This document shows, piece after piece, positions 8,587 to 16,987 of a stretch of 64,000 nt of DNA. Each line of letters begins with the position of its first letter. Within the stretch, counting starts at the first letter, position 1. Where the stretch lies: contig NZ_CP051685.1 of NCBI RefSeq assembly GCF_012849555.1, positions 5,952,001-6,016,000 on the forward strand, written 5' to 3'. The notes beneath the pieces are model-generated. The model was given only the letters and a program-made list of their open reading frames with translations, was not told where the DNA came from and searched no databases. A program made the translations under genes and the position numbers. Origin of the DNA: Massilia forsythiae (GTDB taxonomy: Bacteria; Pseudomonadota; Gammaproteobacteria; Burkholderiales; Burkholderiaceae_D).

Positions 8587-9438
8587 TCAGCGCTGCATCA
8601 CCCCGCGCAGGCGCAGTTCGGTGTGGCCGAAATCCATCATGGTCCAGCGCCCGCCCCAGGTCAGGCCGACCGATTCGGCCACCTCGCCGTACAGCTGGTA
8701 ACCGCGCATCGCCCACGGATCCTTTTCCGAAATGACCAGCTTGCCGTCGCGCCAGAACGCGCAGTCGGCCGCCAGGCCGTACTGGTGCCAGCTCTGGAAA
8801 GCGCGCGCGTTGGTTACCGCGCTGCCCATCTGCGCCAGCGCATCCTGGCGCGCCGGGCTACGGTAACCCTCCAGCAGTGCCATTTCGTAGCCATGCTTTT
8901 CCTTCATGATCTTGAATACAAGCAGCAGACGCTGGCTGAAATCGGCATGCAGCAAGCCCCAGTTGCGGCTGGCGTCGACCAGCATCGGCCGCACCAGCTC
9001 GACTTCGCGCGTGGTGAACGCCAGCGGCGGCAAGGCAGCCGGCGGCACCAGTTGCTCGCCCTTGAGCAGCGCCGTCACCTGCGGGTCGACCACGGTCTCG
9101 GCCGGCTCGTAGCCGGGCAGCATGTCGGGATTGCGCAGCAGCAGCGCCACCAGCGGCGGAATCAGGACCAGCGGCACGCCGACCGCGCAGAACGCCCAAT
9201 GGCGGCGCAACAGGCGCCGCCATTCCTTGAGGCGGACGCGCGCCCCGTCGCGCGCGGCATCGACGGCGCCATGCAGGGTAGCGCTGCCGGATCGCTGCAA
9301 GACACCGGCGCGCGTTTGCAGCCGGCGTTGCAACGCGCCCAGTACTTGCAGCACCGAGGCGCGGCCGGAGGGAAACATGACCAGCCAGATCAGGCCGCAG
9401 GTCAGGCAAAAATACGACAACACGAGGAAGATCAGCAT
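8587..9438 (-). CDS. Membrane-anchored M15 peptidoglycan peptidase, TagX-like
   Basis: 283 aa. Two predicted membrane helices (residues 1-22 and 81-101) are followed by a periplasmic M15 (VanY-type) metallopeptidase domain. Zinc and active-site motifs are intact: GYRSPARQD (191-199), SWHQYGLAAD with His218 and Asp225, and GHTE with His272. Family members cleave D,D- or L,D-bonds in peptidoglycan. In Acinetobacter the T6SS peptidase TagX, also M15-type with a membrane anchor, opens the cell wall for T6SS assembly. Location next to tssM on the same strand, 117 bases upstream of it, suggests the same role here. ATG start supported by GGAGAAGCGG just upstream. A general cell-wall remodelling enzyme is the alternative. 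Confidence 0.8.
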   Translation of the reverse strand: MLIFLVLSYFCLTCGLIWLVMFPSGRASVLQVLGALQRRLQTRAGVLQRSGSATLHGAVDAARDGARVRLKEWRRLLRRHWAFCAVGVPLVLIPPLVALLLRNPDMLPGYEPAETVVDPQVTALLKGEQLVPPAALPPLAFTTREVELVRPMLVDASRNWGLLHADFSQRLLLVFKIMKEKHGYEMALLEGYRSPARQDALAQMGSAVTNARAFQSWHQYGLAADCAFWRDGKLVISEKDPWAMRGYQLYGEVAESVGLTWGGRWTMMDFGHTELRLRGVMQR

Positions 9439-9495
9439 CCGCTTCTCCAGTTTGTTTCTAATGGGAATTAGTGTGCAAATCTTAGGAGTTACGCG

Positions 9496-10308
9496 GTGCG
9501 CCCTACAGATGAAGATCAAGCCGGGTCCAGGCGGCCCAACCTGATGTCGGCGCCGCGCCGCAGCGGCACCGACGTGAATATCCTGGCGATGCTCGACCGC
9601 CACGCCACGCGGCCACGCAGCAAGCGCTGGCTGGGCTGGCCCATGCCGGCCTGGTACGGCGCGGGCGGGGTGCTCGCGTGTTGCCTGATTGCCGGACTGG
9701 CCTGGGCGGTGCACGACGCCGGCAGCGATGGCGGCGCGCACGATGCCATCGCTGCCGTGCCGGATGCGACGGCGATCATGCCAGGAGCCGCGAACACAGC
9801 GGCGCCGGCGTCCGACGCGGGCACCGCTACAGCCCCGCCCCTGCCGTCGGCCGCGCGCCAGACGCAGGAATTGGCCACGCAGCTGGCCTCGCAGCCGACG
9901 CCGGAACCGGCAGCGGCGGCAGGAGCAGCCGCGCGGCCGGCGCCGGAACCGGCCGCTGCCCCGGACTCGATCCCGTCCCAGCGCTCGGCCAGCCGGCACG
10001 CCGGCCAGCGCAGCGCCACGAGCGAAGCGCTGCGGCACGCCCTCGCCCACGGACCTGCGCCGAAACCCCATCCAGCAACGCCGAAAGCGCACGCGCTGGC
10101 GCACACAACGCTCCAGTCCAGCCGCAAGGAAACGCAGCGCGCCAGAACGGTCCCCGCCAATGCGAAAGGGGCGGCCGGCGCCAGGCCGGCGCTCGACACC
10201 GACGTCGCCCTGATCTCGGCCATCATCCAGCACGTCAATACCCACGCACAGGCAGCGGACGACAGCATGGGCGCCGTATCCGGCCACAAAAACCACGAAA
10301 CGCCGTGA
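9496..10308 (+). CDS. Single-pass membrane protein of unknown function, Ala/Pro-rich
   Basis: 270 aa; I do not recognise the family. A short charged N-terminus is followed by one membrane helix (about residues 53-73, YGAGGVLACCLIAGLAWAV) and a long low-complexity Ala/Pro/Thr-rich segment with basic patches. The C-terminus (DTDVALISAIIQHV) looks helical and better conserved in character. GTG start chosen because AGGAG lies 7 bases upstream; an internal ATG at 9544 is the alternative. Third codon positions are strongly G/C, as in neighbouring real genes. A leftward open frame of equal length overlaps it and is taken to be a shadow. Confidence 0.55.
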   Translation: MRPTDEDQAGSRRPNLMSAPRRSGTDVNILAMLDRHATRPRSKRWLGWPMPAWYGAGGVLACCLIAGLAWAVHDAGSDGGAHDAIAAVPDATAIMPGAANTAAPASDAGTATAPPLPSAARQTQELATQLASQPTPEPAAAAGAAARPAPEPAAAPDSIPSQRSASRHAGQRSATSEALRHALAHGPAPKPHPATPKAHALAHTTLQSSRKETQRARTVPANAKGAAGARPALDTDVALISAIIQHVNTHAQAADDSMGAVSGHKNHETP

Positions 10309-10357
10309 CTGTGGCGAAAATGCCCCAAAAGCGCTGGGACAAGATCGGCGCCGCCGC

Positions 10358-10379
10358 TATACTGTACAAAAAACCAGTT
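10358..10379 (+). promoter_or_regulatory. Putative LexA (SOS) box overlapping a -10 element
   Basis: TACTGTACAAAAAACCAGTT at 10360-10379 matches the gammaproteobacterial-type LexA operator pattern CTG-N10-CAG with the AT-rich centre and flanking TA/T that strong boxes have. It overlaps a candidate -10 hexamer TATACT (10358-10363), so a bound repressor would block RNA polymerase. The ATG of the downstream nuclease gene starts 11 bases after it. The target genes (nuclease and helicase) suit SOS control. Confidence 0.75.
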
Positions 10380-10389
10380 GGCGTCGGCG

Positions 10390-12039
10390 ATGATCAGGGT
10401 GTTGGAAAACGCGTTTTATTACCTGGACAACTTCCAGCGTGTCTTGGACTGGATCGCCGAGCGCTACGCCGACCTGCTCACTGACGATGAGCGGGCCTTC
10501 ATCGACGCCTTCGGCGTCCTGCCCCAGGCTTCGCGCGCCCTGCTGGTGCGCATGGTGATGCGCAAGGGCACCCTGTTCCGCGCCAGTAAGCTCGACTATG
10601 CCGAAATCGGCTGCCCGGTGGCCGCGGTGCAGGCGCTGCTGCCCACCGGCTGGATCGCGCTCGATCCGGTGCTCTCCATCGACGAATTGTTCGACCTGCT
10701 GTCCAAGCCCGAGATCGCCGACGCCTTCCAGTTGCCGCCGCAGCAACGCGCCGCGCGCAAGGGTGACCAGCTCGAGGCGCTGCGTCCCGACTGCAGCGAC
10801 GGGCGCGCCTTTTCCGCCTGGTTCCGCGACTGTCCCGACACCCTGTTCGCAATCCTGGTCAAGCCACTGTGCGACCGCCTGCGCCTGATCTTCTTCGGCA
10901 ACCTGCGCCAGGACTGGACCGAGTTCGTGCTGTCCGACCTGGGCGTGTTCCGCTACGAGCAGGTCGAATGTTCGCCGGCCTCGCGCGGTTTCCGTAACCG
11001 CCAGGACATCGACCATTACCTGCAGCTGCACGCCTGCAAGGAGCGCTACTACGCCGAGGAGCCGGCGCTCGACGTGCTGCGCGACCTGCCGCGCCACGCC
11101 TTTAACAACGACTGGCTCGACAGCCGGCGCGAGCGCCTGCTGTTCCAGCTCGGCCAGCAGCTGGAAAAGGGCAAGGACTGGGATGCCGCCCACGCCGTCT
11201 ACGCCGATTGCCGCTATCCCGGCGCGCGCGGGCGCGCCATGCGCGTGCTGGAAAAGCACGAGAAATTCGACCAGGCCTACGCCCTGTTCGAACAGGCGAA
11301 TGCGGCGCCGGAGAGCGAAGCCGAGCGCCAGCACCTGCTGCGCATCGGCCCGCGCCTGGCGCGCAAGCTCGGTCACCCGAAGGGTCCGGCGCGGCGCGCC
11401 GCCCCGGCCGCCCGCCTCGACCTGAGCCTGGCGCAGCCGGGCGGCGCCTGGCGCGTCGAGGGCGTGGTGCTGGAGCACCTGCGGCGCGACGATGCGCCCG
11501 TGTTCTACGTCGAGAATACGCTGGCGAACACCCTGTTCGGCCTGCTGTGCTGGCCGGCGCTGTTCGCGGCGATCCCGGGCGCCTTTTTCCACCCATTCCA
11601 GCGCGGCCCGGCCGACCTGTACAGCGCCGACTTCGCGCGGCGCCGCGAACAGGAATTCGCCGCCTGCCTGGCGCGCCTGGACGACGGCAGCCACCGCGCC
11701 GCCATGCGCGCCACCTGGGAACAGAAGGCGGGGCTGCAATCGCCCTTCGTCTCCTGGGGCTACCTGGACTGGGACATCATCGAACTGGCGCTCGACTGCA
11801 TCCCGGCCGCGCACTTGAAACTGTGGTTCCTGCGCATCCTGCAGGACGTGCGCGACAACCGCACCGGCTTTCCCGACCTGATTCAGTTCTGGCCGGCCGA
11901 GCGGCGCTACAACATGGTCGAGGTGAAGGGGCCGGGCGACCGCCTGCAGGACAACCAGCTGCGCTGGATCGACTACTGCGCGGCGCACGGCATGCCGTTG
12001 ACCGTCTGCTACCTGCAGTGGGAACAGGCGGCGGCATGA
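10390..12039 (+). CDS. FAN1-like VRR-NUC domain DNA repair nuclease
   Basis: 549 aa. Bacterial FAN1 homologues are structure-specific nucleases acting on 5' flaps and interstrand crosslinks. The C-terminal VRR-NUC (PD-(D/E)XK-type) site is complete: FPDL with Asp496, then MVEVKGPGD with Glu511 and Lys513, then LQDNQ. The N-terminal part (ALLVRMVMRKGTLFRASKL) matches the FAN1 DNA-binding region and the middle is TPR-like helical. ATG at 10390 is preferred: a TTG at 10378 also opens the frame but lies inside the LexA box and only about 20 bases from the -10. No good ribosome-binding site is seen, so the leader is very short. Coupled to the helicase gene by an ATGA overlap. Confidence 0.88.
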   Translation: MIRVLENAFYYLDNFQRVLDWIAERYADLLTDDERAFIDAFGVLPQASRALLVRMVMRKGTLFRASKLDYAEIGCPVAAVQALLPTGWIALDPVLSIDELFDLLSKPEIADAFQLPPQQRAARKGDQLEALRPDCSDGRAFSAWFRDCPDTLFAILVKPLCDRLRLIFFGNLRQDWTEFVLSDLGVFRYEQVECSPASRGFRNRQDIDHYLQLHACKERYYAEEPALDVLRDLPRHAFNNDWLDSRRERLLFQLGQQLEKGKDWDAAHAVYADCRYPGARGRAMRVLEKHEKFDQAYALFEQANAAPESEAERQHLLRIGPRLARKLGHPKGPARRAAPAARLDLSLAQPGGAWRVEGVVLEHLRRDDAPVFYVENTLANTLFGLLCWPALFAAIPGAFFHPFQRGPADLYSADFARRREQEFAACLARLDDGSHRAAMRATWEQKAGLQSPFVSWGYLDWDIIELALDCIPAAHLKLWFLRILQDVRDNRTGFPDLIQFWPAERRYNMVEVKGPGDRLQDNQLRWIDYCAAHGMPLTVCYLQWEQAAA

Positions 12040-14429
12040 GCGAAACCAGCAGGAAGTACAGCGTGGCCGTGCGCGCGCTGTGCGAATTCACGGCCAAGCA
12101 GGGCGACCTCGACCTGCGTTTCACGCCCTCGCCCACCGCCCAGGAAGGTATCCAGGGCCACGCCGTGGTGGCCGAGCGCCGCAGCGGCGGCGGCTACCGC
12201 ACCGAGCTGCCGCTGGAAGGCGAATTCGGCACGCTTCACGTGCGCGGGCGCGCCGACGGCTACGACCCCGAGCAGAACCTGATCGAAGAGGTCAAGACCC
12301 ACCGCGGCCGCTTCGACGCCATCCCCGACAACCACCGCCACCTGCACTGGGCGCAAGTGCGCGTCTACGGCCACCTGCTGTGCCGCCAGCTCGGCCTGGA
12401 CCGGGTCAACCTGGCGCTGGTGTACTTCGACATCGGCAGCCAGCACGAGACCGTGCTGCGCGAAACCCGTAGCAGCGAGGAACTGGCGGCGCTGTTCGCC
12501 GACCAGTGCACGCGCTTCCTGGCTTGGGCCGAGCAGGAGCTGGCGCACCGCACGGCGCGCGACGCCGCCCTGGGCGCGCTGCGTTTTCCGCACGCCGATT
12601 TCCGCCCGGGCCAGCGCCAATTGGCCGAGGCCATCTTCCGCGCCAACGCCGGCAGGCGCAGCCTGCTGGCGCAGGCGCCGACCGGCATCGGCAAGACCGT
12701 CGGCACCCTGTTCCCGGTGCTGAAGGCGGCGCCGCGCGAAGGCCTGGACAAGATCGTGTTCCTGGCCGCCAAGACCCCCGGCCGCCGCCTGGCGCTGGAC
12801 GCTGCCGCCACGCTGATGAAGGGCGCTGGGGAGCGCGAAGCGCTGCCGCTGCGGGTGCTGGAACTGACCGCGCGCGACAAGGCCTGCGAGCACCCGGACA
12901 AGGCCTGCCACGGCGAATCCTGCCCGCTGGCGCGCGGCTTCTACGACCGCCTGCCGGCGGCGCGCGCGATGGCGGTGACGGTGGCGGGTGCGTTGCCCGC
13001 CCCGGTGGCCGGCGAAGACGGCGCCATGCCGGCCGGCCCGGTCCTGCTCGACCGCGAGACCGTACGCGCGATCGCCCTGGCGCAGGAAGTCTGCCCGTAC
13101 TACCTGGCCAGCGAAATGGTGCGCTGGAGCGACGTCGTGGTAGGCGACTACAATTACTGGTTCGACGGCGGCGCCATGCTGTATGCGCTGGCCCTGGCCA
13201 ACGGCTGGAAGACCAGCGTGCTGGCCGACGAGGCGCACAACCTGGTGTCGCGCGCGCGCGCCATGTACACCGCCACGCTGGACCGGGCGGCGCTGCGCGC
13301 GGCGCGCGCGGTGGCCCCGCCGGCGCTGCAGAAGCCGCTGGAAAAGATCGGCCGCGCCTGGCTCGACGTCAGCAAGGCCGCGCCGCTGCCCTACCAGGTG
13401 CTGGACACGATTCCCGACAAGCTGGTGAACGCCCTGCAGGGCGCCGGCAGCGCCATCACCGAGCACCTGGCGGCGTTCCCGGCGCCGCTCGACCCGGCGC
13501 TGCAGGAATTCTACTTCGCCCTGCTCGGCTTCGCGAGGCTGGCGGAATCGTTCGGCGCACACTCGATCCTCGACGTCACCCGCGCCGACGCGCGCGACAC
13601 CGAGCTGTGCATCCGCAACGTGGTGCCGGCGCCGTTCCTGGCGCCGCGCTTCGGCTTCGCCCACTCGACCACGCTGTTCTCGGCCACGCTCGGACCGTGG
13701 AACTATTTCGCCGACCTGCTCGGCATGCCGGCCGACACCGCCTGGATCGACGTCGAATCGCCGTTCCGCGCCAGCCAGCTGCAGGTGCACGTGGCGCAGG
13801 GCATCTCGACGCGCTACCAGCACCGGCGCCAGTCTCTGGCGCCGATCGCCGAGCTGATGGCGCGCCAGTACCATACCGCACCCGGCAATTACCTGGCCTT
13901 CTTCAGCAGCTTCGACTACCTGCAGCAGGTGGCCGGTGCCTTTGCGGCGCGCCATCCGGACATCCCGACCTGGCACCAGTCGCGCCGCATGAGCGAAGCG
14001 GACCGCGCCGCCTTTCTCGGACGCTTCACGGCGGACGGACGCGGGATCGGCTTCGCGGTGCTGGGCGGCTCGTTCGGCGAGGGCGTCGACCTGCCCGGCA
14101 AGCGCCTGATCGGCGCCTTCGTGGCGACGCTCGGCCTGCCGCAGGTGAACCCGGTCAACGAGGGCCTGCGCGAACGCATGCAGGCGATGTTCGGCGCCGG
14201 CTACGACTACACTTACCTGTATCCCGGCATGCAGAAGGTAGTGCAGGCGGCCGGCCGCGTGATCCGTACCGAGAACGATTGCGGCACCGTGTGGCTGATC
14301 GACGACCGCTTCGCGCGCGCCGACGTGCTCGACCTGCTGCCGCGCTGGTGGGACGTCGACGTGACCGGCGCCAGTGGCAGCAGCAGCAGCAGCGGCAGCG
14401 GCAGGCCGGCTAACGCAGCAGTTCCCTGA
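12036..14429 (+). CDS. PD-(D/E)XK nuclease fused to a DinG/XPD-type DNA helicase
   Basis: 797 aa. The C-terminal 600 residues form an XPD/DinG-family superfamily 2 helicase: Walker A APTGIGKT (214-221), four cysteines placed for a [4Fe-4S] cluster (284, 291, 296, 353), DEAH box (398-401), and late motifs VLGGSFGEGVDLPG and QAAGRVIRTEND. The N-terminal 120 residues look like a Cas4/RecB-type nuclease domain (GRADGYD with Asp74, IEEVKT with Glu85 and Lys87, then QVRVYGHLL). The family unwinds DNA 5' to 3'. Co-operonic with the FAN1-like nuclease under the LexA box, so probably SOS-induced repair of blocked or crosslinked DNA. The extreme C-terminus is a Ser/Gly microsatellite tail, overlapping the convergent lytT-type gene by 20 bases. 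Confidence 0.88.
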   Translation: MSETSRKYSVAVRALCEFTAKQGDLDLRFTPSPTAQEGIQGHAVVAERRSGGGYRTELPLEGEFGTLHVRGRADGYDPEQNLIEEVKTHRGRFDAIPDNHRHLHWAQVRVYGHLLCRQLGLDRVNLALVYFDIGSQHETVLRETRSSEELAALFADQCTRFLAWAEQELAHRTARDAALGALRFPHADFRPGQRQLAEAIFRANAGRRSLLAQAPTGIGKTVGTLFPVLKAAPREGLDKIVFLAAKTPGRRLALDAAATLMKGAGEREALPLRVLELTARDKACEHPDKACHGESCPLARGFYDRLPAARAMAVTVAGALPAPVAGEDGAMPAGPVLLDRETVRAIALAQEVCPYYLASEMVRWSDVVVGDYNYWFDGGAMLYALALANGWKTSVLADEAHNLVSRARAMYTATLDRAALRAARAVAPPALQKPLEKIGRAWLDVSKAAPLPYQVLDTIPDKLVNALQGAGSAITEHLAAFPAPLDPALQEFYFALLGFARLAESFGAHSILDVTRADARDTELCIRNVVPAPFLAPRFGFAHSTTLFSATLGPWNYFADLLGMPADTAWIDVESPFRASQLQVHVAQGISTRYQHRRQSLAPIAELMARQYHTAPGNYLAFFSSFDYLQQVAGAFAARHPDIPTWHQSRRMSEADRAAFLGRFTADGRGIGFAVLGGSFGEGVDLPGKRLIGAFVATLGLPQVNPVNEGLRERMQAMFGAGYDYTYLYPGMQKVVQAAGRVIRTENDCGTVWLIDDRFARADVLDLLPRWWDVDVTGASGSSSSSGSGRPANAAVP

Positions 14430-15174
14430 CCTTCTGGTAGCCGCTGCGGCTGACCGGGATGCGCGCGCCGTCGCGCAGCACGGCGCACCAGCTGTCCTTG
14501 CCGGCCTGCTCGATGCGCACGATGGCGCCCACGTTGACGAGATAGGAACGGTGCACCCGCAGGAAGGCGTGCCCATCCAGCTGGCGTTCCAGCTGCCCCA
14601 GGGTCTGGTTTTTCAGCCAGCGCTTGCCGGCCGCGCAGATCGCCACGTAATCGTCCTGGGCCTCGATGTAGTCGATGGCGGCGGCCGCCACCACGTGCAC
14701 GCGCGCGCCGTCGCGGATCAGCACCCGTTCCAGCGGCGCATGGCGCTGTGCGGCCTCCTGCGCCAGCGCCTGCACGCCGGGCGCCGACGTGGAGGCAGCG
14801 GGCGCGGCGCCGCGCAGTGCGCGCGCATGCGCCAGCGCCGCATCCAGGCGTTCGCGGCCGAACGGTTTCAACAGGTAGTCGAGCGCGTGCACCTCGAAGG
14901 CGCGCAGCGCGAACGCATCGTAGGCAGTGACGAACACGTACTGCGGTCCTGCCCCTGCCAGCTCGACCACCTCGAAGCCGTCCAGCTTCGGCATCTGGAT
15001 GTCCAGGAACACCAGGTCCGGCACCAGTTCGGCGATCGCCTTGACCGCCTCGAAGCCGTTGGCGCACTCGCCGGCGATCTCGACGTCGGCATGCGCCGCC
15101 AGGTACTCGCGCAGCAGTGCGCGCGCCAAGTGCTCGTCGTCCACGATCAGTACGCGCAAGGTGTCGGTTCCCAT
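14410..15174 (-). CDS. LytTR-family response regulator
   Basis: 254 aa. An N-terminal receiver domain (VLIVDDE; phosphoacceptor Asp58 in FLDIQMP; Lys in LLKPFG) is joined by an Ala-rich linker to a C-terminal LytTR DNA-binding domain (YIEAQDDYVAI, FLRVHRSYLVNV). AlgR/LytR-type regulators pair with kinases of the LytS class, and the kinase gene lies directly upstream with a TGAGCGATG junction (3 bases between stop and start). Probable targets include its own operon with the LiaF-like genes (inference). Confidence 0.92.
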   Translation of the reverse strand: MGTDTLRVLIVDDEHLARALLREYLAAHADVEIAGECANGFEAVKAIAELVPDLVFLDIQMPKLDGFEVVELAGAGPQYVFVTAYDAFALRAFEVHALDYLLKPFGRERLDAALAHARALRGAAPAASTSAPGVQALAQEAAQRHAPLERVLIRDGARVHVVAAAAIDYIEAQDDYVAICAAGKRWLKNQTLGQLERQLDGHAFLRVHRSYLVNVGAIVRIEQAGKDSWCAVLRDGARIPVSRSGYQKVRELLR

Positions 15175-15177
15175 CGC

Positions 15178-16254
15178 TCACGTCTCTCCCGGTTGCTCGC
15201 GGGCCGGCAGCGCCAGCTCCACGCAAAACAGTCCATCCTGGTTCGACCGGTGCGCCGCCGCTTCGTGCCCGTAGGCTGCCGCCAGGCGCCGGCGCACGTT
15301 GTCCAGTCCCAGTCCCAGTCCGGCGCCGGCGTCCACGCCATCCGCATCGACGTCGTTCTCGATGCGGATGCGCAGGATCGAACCGGCGCGCCGCGCCGCG
15401 ATGCGCACCAGGCCCGGCCCGAGCATGCGGCCGATGCCGTGCTTGACCGCATTCTCCACCAGCGGCTGCAGGAGCAGCGGCGGCAGCAGGCAGCGCAGCG
15501 CGTCGGCATCCACCGCTTCCTCGACATGCAGGCGCGCGCCGAAGCGCACCTGTTCGATGGCGAGGAAATGGCGCACCAGCGCCAGCTCCGCGTCCAGCGT
15601 GACCATGCGCCCGGCCTGCAGCCCCAGGCTGTGGCGGAAAAAGTCCGCCAGCCGCAGCGTCATCGCGCGCGCGCCCGGCGGATCGAGCGACGTCAGCGCG
15701 CTGATCGAGTTCAGGCTGTTGAACAGGAAATGCGGATCGATCTGGGCGCGCAGCAGGCGCAGCTCGGCATCCTGGGCCGCCAGGCGCATCTCCAGCGTGT
15801 GCGTCTCGAGCCGGCGCACCTGCTCGGTTTCCAGCATCAGGTAGTTCACCGCGGCCGACAGGCCGTACAGGATCACGCCCAGGCCGAACATCGACGCCAG
15901 CAAGGGCGCGCCCAGGGCCACGGCGCGCGCCTGCGGCGCCAGCGCTTCCAGCACGCCGTGCCAGGCGGCGCCGAGCGCGCACCATAGGGCGGCGGCGCAC
16001 AGGGCCGGCAGGCCGACGCCGGCGCACACCGCCAGCGGATGGCGCTGCCCGAGCGGCCAGGCGCGGCACACATAGTAGGCAGAAAACCCGGTGGCGTACG
16101 CATACACCAGCGCCAGCGGCAGGGCGAATGCCAGGCTGGCGCCGAAGCCTGCCCCGCCGGCGGCCAGCATCGCCGCCAGCAGCACGCCCAGCATCAGCCA
16201 GGCCAGCAGGTACAGGCGCGCCGCGCGCCAGCTGGCGAACACGCCGTGCATCAT
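15178..16254 (-). CDS. LytS/YehU-type sensor histidine kinase
   Basis: 358 aa. About five or six hydrophobic helices occupy residues 10-140, then a coiled segment leads to the His_kinase domain with the phosphoacceptor His175 in QIDPHFLFNSLNSI. The N-box LVENAVKHGI and the GLGLGLDNVRRRL nucleotide-binding motif are present. No periplasmic sensor domain is visible, so sensing is probably within the membrane or through the LiaF-like partners. RBS GGAGCGCGG precedes the first of two adjacent ATGs. Confidence 0.92.
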   Translation of the reverse strand: MMHGVFASWRAARLYLLAWLMLGVLLAAMLAAGGAGFGASLAFALPLALVYAYATGFSAYYVCRAWPLGQRHPLAVCAGVGLPALCAAALWCALGAAWHGVLEALAPQARAVALGAPLLASMFGLGVILYGLSAAVNYLMLETEQVRRLETHTLEMRLAAQDAELRLLRAQIDPHFLFNSLNSISALTSLDPPGARAMTLRLADFFRHSLGLQAGRMVTLDAELALVRHFLAIEQVRFGARLHVEEAVDADALRCLLPPLLLQPLVENAVKHGIGRMLGPGLVRIAARRAGSILRIRIENDVDADGVDAGAGLGLGLDNVRRRLAAAYGHEAAAHRSNQDGLFCVELALPAREQPGET

Positions 16255-16288
16255 CCGCGCTCCGTGCGCCCTGCTCCGGCGCGCGCGC

Positions 16289-16987
16289 TCAGTTGCGCAC
16301 CTCGACCCCGCCCATGATGGCGTAGCCGCGGATCACCAGGCGCTTGCCGGCGTCCGGCGCCGCCGCCGTCTTTTCGGAAAAGCCGCCCATCAGCGGCGTG
16401 CCGTTCAGGACCACGGTCCAGTCCGGCGGCACCTTGATGTTGATGCCGCCCCAGATGGTGAACACGTTCAGCACCGCTTCCTTGAGGATCGACGATTCGC
16501 GCAGGTCGAGCGCGCAGCCGCCCATGATCGCGGTGATCTCGCCGCCCAGGAAGGTCTGCGTGCGCACGCGCCGCTCGACCCCGCCCAGGATCGCCACCAC
16601 GTCGACCACGGTCTCGTCCCCGGACGCATCGACCATGTTCGGCCGCGCCACGCGTCCCGGGCCGAGGGTACGGTACAGGATCAGGCCGCCGAGCCCGATC
16701 AGCAGCAGCGGCCAGATCATGGCCCAGCTGATGTGGAACAGTCCGAGCCGGCCCAGCATCATCAGCACGCCGAGCGCGATCAACGCCAGGCCGGTGACGT
16801 TGCCGCTGCGCGGCCCGTCGCCGGACAACACGATCGCGCCGGCGGCGACGAAGACGACCGGCCAGAAGCCGATGGCGCGGTGGAAGTCGAGGATGTCCAG
16901 GTTATCGAGCAGGAACAGCACGCCCATGCCGATCACCAGCAGGCCGAGGATGACCTGGCTGGAAGCGCGGTTGGTCCTAGTTTCCAT
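16289..16987 (-). CDS. LiaF-like membrane protein (DUF5668 plus cell-wall-active antibiotics response domain)
   Basis: 232 aa. Four hydrophobic helices in the first half (LLVIGMGVLFLLDNLDIL, WPVVFVAAGAIVL and two more) match DUF5668/LiaI-LiaF-TRAP proteins. The soluble C-terminal half carries the LiaF_C pattern of repeated GG turns (AILGGVERRV, ITAIMGGCALDLRES, VFTIWGGINIKVP). In Bacillus, LiaF inhibits the LiaS kinase until the envelope is damaged; here the kinase is LytS-type, so a similar inhibitory role is a hypothesis. ATG 16987 chosen: GGGGAG lies upstream and the ATG overlaps the previous gene by 11 bases; the frame is open further upstream. Confidence 0.82.
   Translation of the reverse strand: METRTNRASSQVILGLLVIGMGVLFLLDNLDILDFHRAIGFWPVVFVAAGAIVLSGDGPRSGNVTGLALIALGVLMMLGRLGLFHISWAMIWPLLLIGLGGLILYRTLGPGRVARPNMVDASGDETVVDVVAILGGVERRVRTQTFLGGEITAIMGGCALDLRESSILKEAVLNVFTIWGGINIKVPPDWTVVLNGTPLMGGFSEKTAAAPDAGKRLVIRGYAIMGGVEVRN

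Noticed and set aside
1..9440. T6SS effector-immunity pair or VgrG/PAAR genes
   Set aside because: None is present in the visible part of the locus; the M15 protein is membrane-anchored and better explained as an assembly peptidase than an effector.
9516..10328. Leftward 270-codon frame opposite the orphan membrane protein
   Set aside because: The forward frame has AGGAG at a proper distance, a plausible N-terminus and membrane helix; the reverse one has no ribosome-binding site. Kept as a question in the findings.
10378..10389. TTG start for the FAN1-like gene
   Set aside because: It overlaps the LexA box and would put the start only about 20 bases from the -10 element; the ATG at 10390 is more plausible.
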